Source: PHAA01 sp034927445
GTDB lineage: Bacteria > Bacillota > Syntrophomonadia > Syntrophomonadales > Syntrophomonadaceae
Reading direction: 5' to 3'
Assembly: GCA_034927445.1 (NCBI GenBank)
Contig: JAYFPZ010000028.1
Location: 1 to 64,000, forward strand
DNA: 64,000 bases
The translations under genes and the position numbers were made by a program. The notes under the pieces are model-generated. The model saw only the letters and a list, made by a program, of their open reading frames with translations. It searched no databases and was not told the origin of the DNA. Shown here one piece after another: positions 42,987 through 52,396 of this stretch. Within the stretch, counting starts at the first letter, position 1; the number at the start of each line of letters is the position of its first letter.

Positions 42987-43359
42987 TCTGACTCTGGAAG
43001 GTATGGACGAGATTTTAGATAGGCTAAAGGAACTGGGGCAAAGAGCCGCTCCGGTAGAGAACCAGGCCCTCTATGCCGGTGCCAAGGTCGTCCAGGAAAA
43101 GGCTAGCCAAAAAGCGCCGCGCAGTTTAGAGGCTAAGGAGCATCTGGCCGACAATATCGTGATTTGCGAACCAAAGCAGGATGAAAACGGCAAATACGTG
43201 GAGGTGGGGCCAACGGCTCCCTTTTTTTATGGCAAATTTCTGGAGTACGGCACCTCCAAGATGACCGCCCGCCCTTTTATGGGTCCGGCCCAAGCCGAAA
43301 GCAAAAAACAGGTGCTGGAAACCATCAGGCAGACCTTGAAAGCGGGGCTTGACCTATGA
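42976..43359 (+). CDS. HK97 gp10-like tail-completion/neck protein
   Basis: This protein of 127 residues has LEGMDEILDRLKELGQRAAP, KVVQEKASQKAPR and the conserved end FYGKFLEYGTSKMTARPFMG. This is the pattern of HK97 gp10 family proteins that close the tail end next to the neck. Start GTG 42976; four-base overlap with the next gene. Confidence 0.9.
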   Translation: MAGNLTLEGMDEILDRLKELGQRAAPVENQALYAGAKVVQEKASQKAPRSLEAKEHLADNIVICEPKQDENGKYVEVGPTAPFFYGKFLEYGTSKMTARPFMGPAQAESKKQVLETIRQTLKAGLDL

Positions 43360-43724
43360 TCAATGTCAAACCCGAAGTCCTGGCGGCTTTGGAGGAAAAT
43401 ACCGATTTACTGGCTTTATTGGGTGGGCCTCATATCTACCAGTTGAAAGCGCCGGAGGGCTTAGATAAATATATTACATTGTTTGAGTTAACTAATTTCG
43501 ATTCCGCCTGGGCAGACAACACTGCTTTTATGGCTGAGGTGCACGTGCAAGTGGATGTGTGGGTAAAAGCAGCCAGCACCTCCCCTATTGCCGCCGAGGT
43601 AGACAAAACCATGAAATATTTAGGCTTTAAAAGAACTGGTAGCACGGATCTTTATGAAGACGATACGAAAATATTTCACAAAGCGCTCAGGTATGTGACT
43701 GAGCGGGAAGTTGAAGGAGGTTAG
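43356..43724 (+). CDS. DUF3168-type tail terminator
   Basis: This protein of 122 residues has VLAALEENTDLLALLGGPHI, YITLFELTNFDSAWADN and a strand VHVQVDVWVKAASTSPIA, as in DUF3168/tail terminator proteins that cap the tail tube. It lies just before the major tail protein, the usual place. Confidence 0.82.
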   Translation: MINVKPEVLAALEENTDLLALLGGPHIYQLKAPEGLDKYITLFELTNFDSAWADNTAFMAEVHVQVDVWVKAASTSPIAAEVDKTMKYLGFKRTGSTDLYEDDTKIFHKALRYVTEREVEGG

Positions 43725-43727
43725 AAA

Positions 43728-44612
43728 ATGGCAGGAGTACAAGTAGGCTTAAACAGCCTGTATTACGCGGTTCTTACCAGCGATACGCCTTTAGCAGCGA
43801 CATATAACAGCCCGGTGGCCATAGCCGGGGCTATCAACGCCAAAATAAGTCCCAAAAGCAACACAGAAACCCTGTACTGTGACGACGGGCCTGATGAAAC
43901 CGTCACCTCGCTGGGAGAAATCGATGTGGAGTTTGAGACTAAAGACATTGACTTAAACACCCAAGCGGTCCTTTTGGGACACAGTGTCACCGGCGGGGTG
44001 CTGGTCAAGAAGTCAACTGACACTGCGCCCTATGTGGCTTTGGGATTCAAGTCCAAAAAGAGCAACGGCAGCTACCGCTATGTATGGCTGTATAAAGGGA
44101 AATTCGCTCTGCAGGAGCAGGAGTACCAGACCGCGGAGGATAAGCCCAAATTTCAGACCCCCAAAATCAAGGGGACATTTATTAAACGCAACTTTGACAA
44201 CGCCTGGCAGAAGATCGGCGATGAGGATCATCCCGATTGGACAGCTTCAACCGGCACAAATTGGTTTACGGCGGTGGACGGGGCGGCCCCCGGTCCATTG
44301 ACGGTGACAATAAGTCCGGTAGATGGTTCCAGCGGAGTGGCGGCAGACGCTAACCTGACCTGGACCTTTGCCAACGCCATCCAGGCTACCGATGTAACCG
44401 CCGCCAATTTTATCTTATTAAAGGCTGATGATGGGTCCTTAGTTGCCGGAGTCCTTAGTACCGATTCAGAACACAAGGTGGTTACTTTCAATCCGGCCAG
44501 CAATTTGGCCCCGGGCGCGGATTACATCATGGTATGCACGCAGGGTGTCAGGGATATTTGCGGCCAAAACCTGGCTGTTGCCTCAATCGGCAGCTTCACC
44601 ACTGCTGTTTAA
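43728..44612 (+). CDS. Major tail tube protein with C-terminal Ig-like domain
   Basis: This protein of 294 residues has a phi13-type major tail domain at 1-195 (MAGVQVGLNSLYYAVLTSDT, YCDDGPDETVTSLGEIDVEF, GFKSKKSNGSYRYVWLYKGK). After it comes a Big_5-like Ig domain (about 200-294, VTISPVDGSSGVAADANLTW, then ICGQNLAVASIGSFTTAV). Ig extensions decorate the tail surface and may bind the host cell wall. Confidence 0.92.
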   Translation: MAGVQVGLNSLYYAVLTSDTPLAATYNSPVAIAGAINAKISPKSNTETLYCDDGPDETVTSLGEIDVEFETKDIDLNTQAVLLGHSVTGGVLVKKSTDTAPYVALGFKSKKSNGSYRYVWLYKGKFALQEQEYQTAEDKPKFQTPKIKGTFIKRNFDNAWQKIGDEDHPDWTASTGTNWFTAVDGAAPGPLTVTISPVDGSSGVAADANLTWTFANAIQATDVTAANFILLKADDGSLVAGVLSTDSEHKVVTFNPASNLAPGADYIMVCTQGVRDICGQNLAVASIGSFTTAV

Positions 44613-44660
44613 GTCAATCGGGGCGGTTTTTGTACCGCTATCACACAGGGAGGGATATCG

Positions 44661-44957
44661 ATGGAGAACCCCAAGATTACTCTTAAAGGAAAGACATACA
44701 CCGCACCCCCGCCCAAGGTCAAACTGTGGCGCGAAGTAACCAAATTCAAAGATAAATTCGGCGATAAAGAGCAAGGCGATGAGGAAGCTCTAAGCGAGAT
44801 GGAACGCTTGATCGCTAGTGCCTTTAATCACCCGGAAATAAGCGCTGAGGTTATTGAAGAAGAACTGGACCTGGATCAGTTTGTCCCTCTCTTTTACCAG
44901 ATTGCCAGTTGGGTGGCCGAGGCAGTCAGCCGCAAGATGGCAGAACTCCCAAAGTAA
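44661..44957 (+). CDS. Tail assembly chaperone, short form (G-like)
   Basis: This protein of 98 residues has ITLKGKTYTAPPPKVKLWRE, an acidic middle (EQGDEEALSEMERL) and ends PK before TAA. This family coats the tape measure during tail building. A slippery CCCAAAG at 44948-44954 lies directly before the stop, so part of the ribosomes can shift into the -1 frame and make a longer form. Confidence 0.85.
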   Translation: MENPKITLKGKTYTAPPPKVKLWREVTKFKDKFGDKEQGDEEALSEMERLIASAFNHPEISAEVIEEELDLDQFVPLFYQIASWVAEAVSRKMAELPK

Positions 44958-45163
44958 ATCCCGCCGACGGACCTGACCTAAGCCATCTGTCGGCTTATCA
45001 AATGGTGGTGTATTTCTATTTAAGCCTGGCCCAAAGCTACCACTGGCTCCCGGAACAGATTGACGCCATGACGCTCGATATGTTCTGGGATCTGCTCATT
45101 GTTGGCTCTGTAGTTAACGAAGCTGAAAACAATCCTAGCGGGTACATTGATGATATTTGGTAA
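44909..45163 (+). CDS. Tail assembly chaperone, C-terminal part made by -1 frameshift (GT form)
   Basis: The open frame has no good start of its own. After slippage at CCCAAAG (44948-44954) the fused protein would be the 98 residues of the upstream gene followed by 69 residues VNPADGPDLSHL...IDDIW, 167 in total. The T-part contains SAYQMVVYFYLSLAQSYHWL, an aromatic-rich helix typical for the second half of tail chaperones. The tape measure gene starts 15 bases later. Confidence 0.8.
   Translation: MGGRGSQPQDGRTPKVNPADGPDLSHLSAYQMVVYFYLSLAQSYHWLPEQIDAMTLDMFWDLLIVGSVVNEAENNPSGYIDDIW
44948..44954 (+). promoter_or_regulatory. Programmed -1 ribosomal frameshift site CCCAAAG
   Basis: In frame 0 the heptamer reads C CCA AAG directly before the TAA stop. 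Both tRNAs can re-pair after a -1 shift (CCC, AAA). The X XXY YYZ pattern, the place just before the stop and the gene pair match the lambda G/GT system. Confidence 0.75.
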
Positions 45164-45177
45164 GGTGGTGAGGACAA

Positions 45178-48100
45178 TTGGCAGAAACCATCGGTGAACT
45201 GCTGGTCAAAGTCGGCCTGGACAACACCGGCTTTAATCAGGGCATGAAAGAATTGGATCAGTCGCTTAAGCTGGCTAGGGCTGAATTTCAGGCAGCGGCC
45301 GCCAAGATGGGTGATATGGGTAGCGCCGCCGACCAACTTAAATTAAAAGTTGAATACTTAAACAAGCAGGCTGAGGTGCAAAGGCAGAAAGTTGCCGCCT
45401 TAAAAGATGCTTATGACAAAGCGGCGGGCAGCACTGAGCAGGATACGGTGGCGGTGGAAAAACTGCGGATCAAAATGCTGCAGGCCGAAAAGGTTCTGGC
45501 CAATATGGAACACTCCCTAAAAAATACGGTCAAGGAACTGGAACTGCAAGCTTCCGCCTGGACCAAGCTCTCTAAAAAGGCCGAAGAAGCCAGCCAGAAA
45601 TTAAAAGCAGCGGGCAGCAGCATCACCAGTGCCGGTCAGGGAATGTCCCTAGCGGTTACCGCACCGCTTGCAGCCGCCGGAACCGCAGCGGTGAAACTAG
45701 CCTCAGATACCAATGAAGCTCTAAACAAGGTGGAAGTAGCCTTTCAGGATAACGCTGAAGGTGTTAAGAACTGGAGCGATACCACCCTGGAACGCTATGG
45801 CATCGCTAGGGGCACTGCCCTGGATATGGCTGCTACCTACGGGGACATGGCTACCAGCTTGGGGCTTAACACTGCGCAGGCAGAAGAAATGAGCAAAACC
45901 CTGGTGGGTTTGGCCGGAGATCTGTCCAGTTTTAAGAACATCAGCATCGACATAGCGGATACCGCTTTAAAGTCGGTATTTACCGGCGAGACCGAATCTT
46001 TGAAAGAATTAGGCATTGTTATGACCCAGGCCAACCTGCAGGAATACGCCTACAGCCAGGGGATTAAAAAGAAGATCCAGGATATGAACCAGGCGGAGCA
46101 GACCCAGCTCAGGTACAACTATGTTCTGGCCATGACCAAGAACGCCCAGGGGGATTTCGAGAGAACCGGGGCGGGAACGGCTAACCAGATGCGGGTTTTC
46201 TCCGAAAGCATAAAAGAGCTAGGGGCTACCATGGGACAGCATATCCTGCCGGTTATAACCCCATTAATCCAGCATTTAAACGAACTGGTGCAAAGATTCG
46301 GGAATTTAAGTCCCCGCGCCCAAAAAACCATTCTGGTTGTGGCCGGGGTGGCCGCCGCCATAGGCCCGCTTGTCCTGATTATCGGCCAGCTGGTCACCGC
46401 CGCCGGGGCCATCTCCGGTGTGGTCAGTACAGCTGCGGCCGCCATCGCCAGCGCCGGTGGGGTTACCGCAGCCTTGGGGGCGGCTTTTACCGCCTTAACC
46501 GGTCCTATTGGCATCGCCGCAGCCGTTATTGCCGGGCTGGTCTTAGCCGTCAAGGAGCTTTGGCAAAACAATGAGGGATTTCGTAACACAGTCAAGGAGA
46601 TCTGGGCGGATATTGGGAGCATTATCGCCAAAGCCGGAACCGCCATTAAAGTGTTCTGGGACAATTGGGGTAAAGAGATTACTGCAGTATTCACCAATAT
46701 CTGGAACATTATCAAGGCTGTATTTCAGACTGCAGCGGAAGTGATTGTAAACGCCTTCGGCTTTTTCCTGGACGTTTTGCAAGGAGACTGGCAAGGGGCT
46801 TGGGAGCATATCAAAAACATTTTTATCTCCCTGTGGAATGGGATTAAGACAGTGGTGGTCAACGCTTTCGAGGGTCTAAGAACCCTGCACAATACGCTGC
46901 TGGAAATAGGAACTCATATTATTCAGGGTTTGATCGACGGGATTAAAGGCCGGATTGAGAAAGTCAGGGAGATTGCCAGAGAAGTTGCCGAAACGGTAAA
47001 AAACAAAATCAAAGAAGCCCTCTCCATCCGCTCCCCCTCCCAGGTGATGCGCGAATATGGCCTTAATATCAGCGAAGGCTTGAGCACCGGCATGCAAGAA
47101 GGACTGTCCTATGTAGAAGGCTCGGTATCTGACATTATTGCCACTCTCGTCGATATGCGAAATAACCTGGATAAGATAGCGAATGAAACCAACGCCAAGC
47201 TGCTGGCAGCGGAAAAAGAGTACGCCGACCAGTGCCGGGAAGTCAAAAGCAAACTGGCCCGGGATGAAATAGCTTTGCAGCAGGAACTGTCAGATAAATT
47301 AGCCGCTATTACGGCGGCCGGCCTGGAGAAAGAAACCCAAGCCATCGAAGCTTTTGAGCAGAGCTATGCGGCCAAGGTGGAGTCCATCAAAAACCAAATT
47401 GGGCTTTTTGAGGAAGTAAAACCGCAAAAAGTATCGGGCAAGTCCTTGCTTGGCAATCTGGAGGACCAGGTTCAAGAGTTCGACAGCTGGCAGGCCAACT
47501 TAAAGTCACTGGCCGCCAAAGGGGTTGACGCGGGGCTGATTGACGAACTTAGGCAGATGGGGGTCAAGGCGGCTCCCCAGGTCGCGGCTCTAAATACCTT
47601 GACAACCGATGAGCTTAATAAATATGTGAACCTTTGGAAAACCAAAAACGCCCAGGCCCGGGCGGAAGCCAATATCGAAATGCGCCAAGCCCGGGTTGAT
47701 CTAGGCCAGCGCTTAAGCGAGATCAGACTGGAAACCCAGAATCAACTGGCCCAGCAGACTATCGAAATGCAGAACAAACTCATGGAAATGAAAGCCAAGG
47801 CCGATGAGGAACTGGCCAAGTACAAAAAGGCCTGGGAGGAAAAGAACGGCGAAATTAAAAAGAACGCCGCCGAAACCATCGCCACCATCGAAAAGAAGTA
47901 TGAGGAAATAGTCAAGAAATCGGCCGGGTACGGCATCCAGGCCATGAGTGAGTTAATCCGGGGCATAAGGTCGAGGATGAGCGCCTTGCAAAGTGTCATG
48001 GATGAAGTGCGAAGCATCATGGGTTCCGGTATGGACCCCAATCAGCGCAATTCCCCCTCTTTAGTAGACAAAATAAAAATCGGGGTGGCTGATATTACGG

Positions 48101-48321
48101 CTGCCTACAGCAGCTTAAAAAACAATTTAAGGGATCTTGACTTTAAAAGTGCTTTAGCAGGAGTTGCCCCTTTAGCCCTGGGTACGGTTGCCACAAATGC
48201 AACCAATAACAGCTCGACCACCATCAACCGGATCAATATAACGGTCAATGGCGGCACTGGTGACGCGGGCGAGCAGATTTACCGGACGCTCTTGGCCAAG
48301 GGGGTGCGCTTCAGTGGCTAA
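45178..48321 (+). CDS. Tail tape measure protein
   Basis: This is a long protein of 1047 residues, start TTG at 45178 behind GGTGGTGAGGA. The N-terminal part is coiled coil (LDQSLKLARAEFQAAAAKMG). Hydrophobic segments lie at about 380-460 (VVAGVAAAIGPLVLIIGQLV and following). A C-terminal coiled coil of about 200 residues (AEKEYADQCREVKSKLARDE and on) follows. It sets the tail length and may pass into the host membrane during DNA entry. Length predicts a tail of roughly 150 nm by the usual rule (inference). Confidence 0.93.
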   Translation: MAETIGELLVKVGLDNTGFNQGMKELDQSLKLARAEFQAAAAKMGDMGSAADQLKLKVEYLNKQAEVQRQKVAALKDAYDKAAGSTEQDTVAVEKLRIKMLQAEKVLANMEHSLKNTVKELELQASAWTKLSKKAEEASQKLKAAGSSITSAGQGMSLAVTAPLAAAGTAAVKLASDTNEALNKVEVAFQDNAEGVKNWSDTTLERYGIARGTALDMAATYGDMATSLGLNTAQAEEMSKTLVGLAGDLSSFKNISIDIADTALKSVFTGETESLKELGIVMTQANLQEYAYSQGIKKKIQDMNQAEQTQLRYNYVLAMTKNAQGDFERTGAGTANQMRVFSESIKELGATMGQHILPVITPLIQHLNELVQRFGNLSPRAQKTILVVAGVAAAIGPLVLIIGQLVTAAGAISGVVSTAAAAIASAGGVTAALGAAFTALTGPIGIAAAVIAGLVLAVKELWQNNEGFRNTVKEIWADIGSIIAKAGTAIKVFWDNWGKEITAVFTNIWNIIKAVFQTAAEVIVNAFGFFLDVLQGDWQGAWEHIKNIFISLWNGIKTVVVNAFEGLRTLHNTLLEIGTHIIQGLIDGIKGRIEKVREIAREVAETVKNKIKEALSIRSPSQVMREYGLNISEGLSTGMQEGLSYVEGSVSDIIATLVDMRNNLDKIANETNAKLLAAEKEYADQCREVKSKLARDEIALQQELSDKLAAITAAGLEKETQAIEAFEQSYAAKVESIKNQIGLFEEVKPQKVSGKSLLGNLEDQVQEFDSWQANLKSLAAKGVDAGLIDELRQMGVKAAPQVAALNTLTTDELNKYVNLWKTKNAQARAEANIEMRQARVDLGQRLSEIRLETQNQLAQQTIEMQNKLMEMKAKADEELAKYKKAWEEKNGEIKKNAAETIATIEKKYEEIVKKSAGYGIQAMSELIRGIRSRMSALQSVMDEVRSIMGSGMDPNQRNSPSLVDKIKIGVADITAAYSSLKNNLRDLDFKSALAGVAPLALGTVATNATNNSSTTINRINITVNGGTGDAGEQIYRTLLAKGVRFSG

Positions 48322-49726
48322 AAGCCTTCAGATTGCCGGGATGGAGCGCTGGCCGGACTATCGCCGGGGGAGCCTTAATATCAGCCAAATCCTTACCAGT
48401 CAGGCAGACAGCTGCTCCTTTGCGGTTAAGGGAGCAAAACCTCTTGAGGGCAGTGAGGTCATCATCGAGGATAGCGACCTTACAGAACCCCGGCTCTTTG
48501 CCGGGATCATCGACCGGGTGGAACTGGTGAACTATAAGGCTCCGCTGGTATGGAAAGTGGACTGCCAAGACTATACCCTGCAGATGGATAAAAAGCTGGT
48601 GGTGGAAAGCTACCTGAACTGGGGCGCTGACGCCATTGTACGCGATATCTTGCTTAAATACTGTCCGGGATTTTCTGCTCAGGGAGTAGCCAGCGGCGCA
48701 CCGGTAATTGAATCTACCGGCACCGAATTCAACTACAAAATGCCGTCGGAATGTATGAAATGGCTGTGCGACTATATCGGCTGGCAGTGGTATGTGGACT
48801 ACTACAAGGTGGTCCATTTTTTTGATCCTGCCCAAATGGGCACCGTTGCCCCCATGACCCTGCGGCCCGGGGGCCGGTTTAGCAATTTCAAGGTAAGTAT
48901 CGACCACCAGGGACTGCGCAACCGCATATATGTCCTGGGCGGCAGCATGCTGTCCGACCCACAGACTATCGAGTGGAAAGCAGACGGTGCGGCTCGTATA
49001 TGGGGGCTCCCCTGGGTTCCTAATGAATGTAGCTTGCAGGTGGGCGGTACAGTGAAAAACGTCGGTGTTGAGGGTGTGGATGAAGAAGATGCCAAGGATT
49101 ATCTGGTAAACCTCGGCGACGGCTACCTGCGCTGTTCAGCTGATACTGATACGCCCGGGAGTGGCGTGACCATGGCGCTTACCGCCCGGCAGAGTATTGA
49201 TGTCATTACCGTAGTAGATGATTTGGCCAGCCAGGCTTTAATTGCCGCCCTGGAAGGCGGCGACGGGGTGTATGAGCACTATATCAAAGACGATACCCTG
49301 ATTACCATTGAAGCGGCTGAAGCGGCCGGAAACGCCGACCTTAGACAGTGGGCCAATCCAAAGACCAGCGGCAGTTTCATCACCGCAGTGCCGGGATGGG
49401 AACCGGGACAGTTAGTAAGCATTGAGCTTCCTGAAAGAGGTGTGAACGCAGTTTTCCTGGTACAAAAAGTGACCATCTCCTTAAGTGAAGCTGGTCTTTG
49501 GATATACACCATAGAATACGGCGGGCGGCTCTTAGGGATAGCCGATTTTCTAAAAGCCCTGGTCTCCGCCCAGCAGAAGAAAAAAATGAACGACACCAAA
49601 CTGATCCATAAGTTCGTTTATGGAATTGAAGCCATCGCGATAAAAGACGCGCTGCTTACAACGGGCAGAAACCGGCCCTGGCTGGTCGAGAGCTGTGCAA
49701 GCAGCGCGGTGATGATAGGAGGTTGA
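48314..49726 (+). CDS. Tail/baseplate hub protein
   Basis: This protein of 470 residues starts GTG 48314, overlapping the tape measure stop, behind AAGGGGG. It contains SLQIAGMERWPDYRRGSLNI near the start, then QILTSQADSCSFAVKGAKPL and later EFNYKMPSECMKWLCDYIGW. The order after the tape measure and the size fit a distal-tail/hub protein of siphophages. No lysin domain is visible. No exact family is recognised. Confidence 0.7.
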   Translation: MAKSLQIAGMERWPDYRRGSLNISQILTSQADSCSFAVKGAKPLEGSEVIIEDSDLTEPRLFAGIIDRVELVNYKAPLVWKVDCQDYTLQMDKKLVVESYLNWGADAIVRDILLKYCPGFSAQGVASGAPVIESTGTEFNYKMPSECMKWLCDYIGWQWYVDYYKVVHFFDPAQMGTVAPMTLRPGGRFSNFKVSIDHQGLRNRIYVLGGSMLSDPQTIEWKADGAARIWGLPWVPNECSLQVGGTVKNVGVEGVDEEDAKDYLVNLGDGYLRCSADTDTPGSGVTMALTARQSIDVITVVDDLASQALIAALEGGDGVYEHYIKDDTLITIEAAEAAGNADLRQWANPKTSGSFITAVPGWEPGQLVSIELPERGVNAVFLVQKVTISLSEAGLWIYTIEYGGRLLGIADFLKALVSAQQKKKMNDTKLIHKFVYGIEAIAIKDALLTTGRNRPWLVESCASSAVMIGG

Positions 49727-49730
49727 TATA

Positions 49731-50342
49731 ATGGCTGGCGGATATATTCAAGTCCCGCCCGACAGCACCGGCAAAAAGCTAAACGCTCGCTACCGGGCGA
49801 TTGAAGGCACGGCGGGCTATGAGCAATATGTGGCCCTGCAGGGTCTTCCTACCTTTTATTGTTTAGCGCCCAGCGTGGCCCTGGCACAGAACAAGCACTT
49901 ATTTTCCATATATAACGATGCGGGCAGCGGGTATTTAATCCGGGTACCCCGGCTGTCCATTGTCAACATGTCACTGACATCGGTTACCGGCGTAGGGGTG
50001 GAACTGGATTTTATGCGTACCACCAGCCAGAGCGGTGGTACGGTTATAACTCCGCAAAAAGCTGACACTGCGGATGTTAATCTGACAGCGGCAATTCATA
50101 TTGCCACCGGAGCCACCATTGCCGAAGGGGCCTTGCTGTGGCCGGTGACTCTTAATAACGATGAAATACCCCTGACCCTTAATGCCACTCCTTTGCTGGA
50201 TTTCAATATGATCCCCCGGGGACTGGATGTCAAACCTCTATGTATACGACCGGGGGAAGGTTTCAGCATCAAACAGATAACCAACACCACTGTCGGCCTA
50301 TGGTCAATACTGGCGGTGATTACGGCTGAGGATGTCGCATAG
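49731..50342 (+). CDS. Phage tail-region structural protein, unknown
   Basis: This is a beta-rich protein of 203 residues (MAGGYIQVPPDSTGKKLNAR, then SVTGVGVELDFMRTTSQSGG). It begins after the hub gene in the tail module. Part of the receptor-binding or tip complex is likely from position, but there is no recognisable domain. Confidence 0.6.
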   Translation: MAGGYIQVPPDSTGKKLNARYRAIEGTAGYEQYVALQGLPTFYCLAPSVALAQNKHLFSIYNDAGSGYLIRVPRLSIVNMSLTSVTGVGVELDFMRTTSQSGGTVITPQKADTADVNLTAAIHIATGATIAEGALLWPVTLNNDEIPLTLNATPLLDFNMIPRGLDVKPLCIRPGEGFSIKQITNTTVGLWSILAVITAEDVA

Positions 50343-50353
50343 GGGGTTGGGCT

Positions 50354-50695
50354 ATGTCTATGATTTGGGAAATGCACAAGTGGGGGCTTGAACACATCCC
50401 GCAACCGGAAAGCCAAGCCGTACCCACCATTGGCAGCCTGGCCCGCATTTATCCCCAAACTCAGGCCATGTCACTGCCCCGGGGGTTGCAGATATCGACA
50501 AGTACCGACGGCAGCCAGTGGAGTGACTGGGCGGATGTGGACATTTCTAAAGCTGTAACGGTACCTTTCCCGGGCTTTATCAAATTCAGAGCCTATCAAA
50601 AAGCGAACGTGCAGGTCTTTAACTACAAATCGCCAGATGAAGCCGACTTGCTGGTTGGCCTGACGGTGGTATTAGGCCAGTATGGGGTGGTGTGA
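50354..50695 (+). CDS. Small tail-region protein, unknown
   Basis: This protein of 113 residues begins MSMIWEMHKWGLEHIPQPES; later PRGLQISTSTDGSQWSDWAD and FPGFIKFRAYQKANVQVFNY give a beta sandwich-like pattern. It stands between two other tail genes with small gaps. No family recognised. Confidence 0.55.
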   Translation: MSMIWEMHKWGLEHIPQPESQAVPTIGSLARIYPQTQAMSLPRGLQISTSTDGSQWSDWADVDISKAVTVPFPGFIKFRAYQKANVQVFNYKSPDEADLLVGLTVVLGQYGVV

Positions 50696-50696
50696 C

Positions 50697-51107
50697 ATGA
50701 AAGACACGATCAGCCTTAAATCAGAATGGTATTTGGAATACGGGGACGGCAAAGTTATCGGCCCTTTAAAGAACTATGTTACCAGCGCAGGTTTAAATAT
50801 AGCCGCCCAGAAGCTGGCCGGGCTTTCCAGCCCCTATCTCGTTATTGGTGATGATACGGCCGAAGGGGATACCATATCCGAAGTTTACCGCAAGGCAGTA
50901 TCGGTGGTGACCCAGTCCGGCAACATGATCCGCTTCAGGACGGTACTCTTGTCTGGAGAAGGCAACGGGCAGCACCAAAAGACCTGTATATTTACCGACG
51001 CCAGCGACGCTCCTGGCTCCGGCATTATGTTTAACCTCTTAAAAGTGCCATGGGGCAAGGAAAATCAGATGATTTTAACAGTGGAATGCAGGTTGACTTT
51101 GCAGTAG
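50697..51107 (+). CDS. Small tail-region protein, unknown
   Basis: This protein of 136 residues starts at ATG 50697, one base after the previous stop. It is strand-rich, with EWYLEYGDGKVIGPLKNYVT and LNIAAQKLAGLSSPYLVIGD, then RFRTVLLSGEGNGQHQKTCI. The fold is probably a beta sandwich of the tail tip. No family recognised. The next start follows 12 bases later. Confidence 0.55.
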   Translation: MKDTISLKSEWYLEYGDGKVIGPLKNYVTSAGLNIAAQKLAGLSSPYLVIGDDTAEGDTISEVYRKAVSVVTQSGNMIRFRTVLLSGEGNGQHQKTCIFTDASDAPGSGIMFNLLKVPWGKENQMILTVECRLTLQ

Positions 51108-51119
51108 GAGGTGGTTTAC

Positions 51120-51851
51120 ATGCTGTTCGCAGCCGAAAGCGGCCAAACGGTCATCGACGAAAACCTGGCCAACGCCTGGGTTATTATGCAGGAATTCTCG
51201 CATATTTATGAAGGCACCGCTTTTGATGGCAAAACCGGAGCGGGCATTGCTGAATTTGACTGTGCCGGTTATGACCATGCGGTGCGTTTTAAAGCCGATG
51301 CCGCTGCCGCTATCGCGAGAGTGACCTTTGAAATTATCAAGCATGGTCAGGGGGCTGATCTCTTGGTCGAACTTCGAGATGGCTTTAATCCGGACGGTTC
51401 AACAGCGGGTTCGTTGCTCAGATACATGGTGTTGCCCAAAGAGTTTATTCCCACCAGCAAGAAATATTTCAGCATCCCTATAGATATAACGGACTCGGTG
51501 AGCGGCGCTTACTATTGGCTGATCATTAAAAAAGCCGGGGATGCTGATGACCATTTCCACCTGCATGGGGAAACCATACAAGACTCCTTATACCCCACTT
51601 ACAAAAGAGCGGGAAACAGCGGAGCCTGGACAGCGGAGAATGCTATCCACTTCGAGGTATATAACGGGGAAACGGGCAACCTTTTGCATGGCATCTATGG
51701 CTACAACGCCGTTACCTGGCTTATATGGGACGGCGATCTAATCGCCAAAGCCTATCGGTACCTGCCCCCTGCTTCGGGTTTTATAGGTGGGGTCAGACAG
51801 ATCAAGACTTATCAATGGTCAGGCGAGATATTAAAACGGGGGGTGGTGTAA
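51120..51851 (+). CDS. Tail-region protein, unknown (possible receptor-binding)
   Basis: This protein of 243 residues starts at ATG 51120 behind AGGAGG; GTG 51111 is too near the site. It is beta-rich, with GADLLVELRDGFNPDGSTAG, YFSIPIDITDSVSGAYYWL and AWTAENAIHFEVYNGETGNL. The tandem beta sandwiches, with conserved Trp and Tyr, resemble carbohydrate-binding folds, so receptor binding is possible. Overlaps the next gene by one base (TAATG). Confidence 0.55.
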   Translation: MLFAAESGQTVIDENLANAWVIMQEFSHIYEGTAFDGKTGAGIAEFDCAGYDHAVRFKADAAAAIARVTFEIIKHGQGADLLVELRDGFNPDGSTAGSLLRYMVLPKEFIPTSKKYFSIPIDITDSVSGAYYWLIIKKAGDADDHFHLHGETIQDSLYPTYKRAGNSGAWTAENAIHFEVYNGETGNLLHGIYGYNAVTWLIWDGDLIAKAYRYLPPASGFIGGVRQIKTYQWSGEILKRGVV

Positions 51852-52378
51852 TGTTTGGTTCAGAAGAGATTCTGGCTTTTATCCGCAGGCAGGTCGGAGT
51901 AAGGACCGATGCCGATGATCCGGCGGGTAGCTTGCATGCCAAAATCGGCAACCTTAAAGAAGTATTGCAAAACTATATAAAGAACTACACCATCATGCAA
52001 TTAAACACTATATCGTCAAATACTAGCAGTTGGGGCAGTACTGAACAAAGTGTAACCATTTCCTATAATGGTGCAGGCATATTGCAAAACATATATATAC
52101 AAGCCAGCGGTTCGTCCTCATGGACCAGTAAATGCCGGGCTACCGTCACGATTGACGGAATGGCCCTACCTGCCTTTGGTTCTGTGAATGGTAGTGTAGC
52201 CTGGGGAGCATCTGATGTTTTTTTGTTTGCTGATTCAACGGGGAAACTCAACGTAATTGACAGCAGAGCCAATTTAGCTATCCCTTTTCGCTCTTCCCTA
52301 TCCGTCACCATATATTTTTCTGTTTCCAGCGGGGGCGGCGGATCTATGGTAGGCAAGCTGGAAATCTACAGGTATTAA
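51851..52378 (+). CDS. Tail-region protein, unknown
   Basis: This protein of 175 residues starts at ATG 51851. A helical N-terminus (GSEEILAFIRRQVGVRTDAD, then KEVLQNYIKNYTIMQ) precedes a Ser/Gly-rich beta domain (GAGILQNIYIQASGSSSWTS, then RSSLSVTIYFSVSSGGGGSM). This helix-then-sandwich pattern fits a small trimeric fibre protein. No family recognised. Confidence 0.55.
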   Translation: MFGSEEILAFIRRQVGVRTDADDPAGSLHAKIGNLKEVLQNYIKNYTIMQLNTISSNTSSWGSTEQSVTISYNGAGILQNIYIQASGSSSWTSKCRATVTIDGMALPAFGSVNGSVAWGASDVFLFADSTGKLNVIDSRANLAIPFRSSLSVTIYFSVSSGGGGSMVGKLEIYRY

Positions 52379-52396
52379 CGAAGGGAGGCAGACTTA

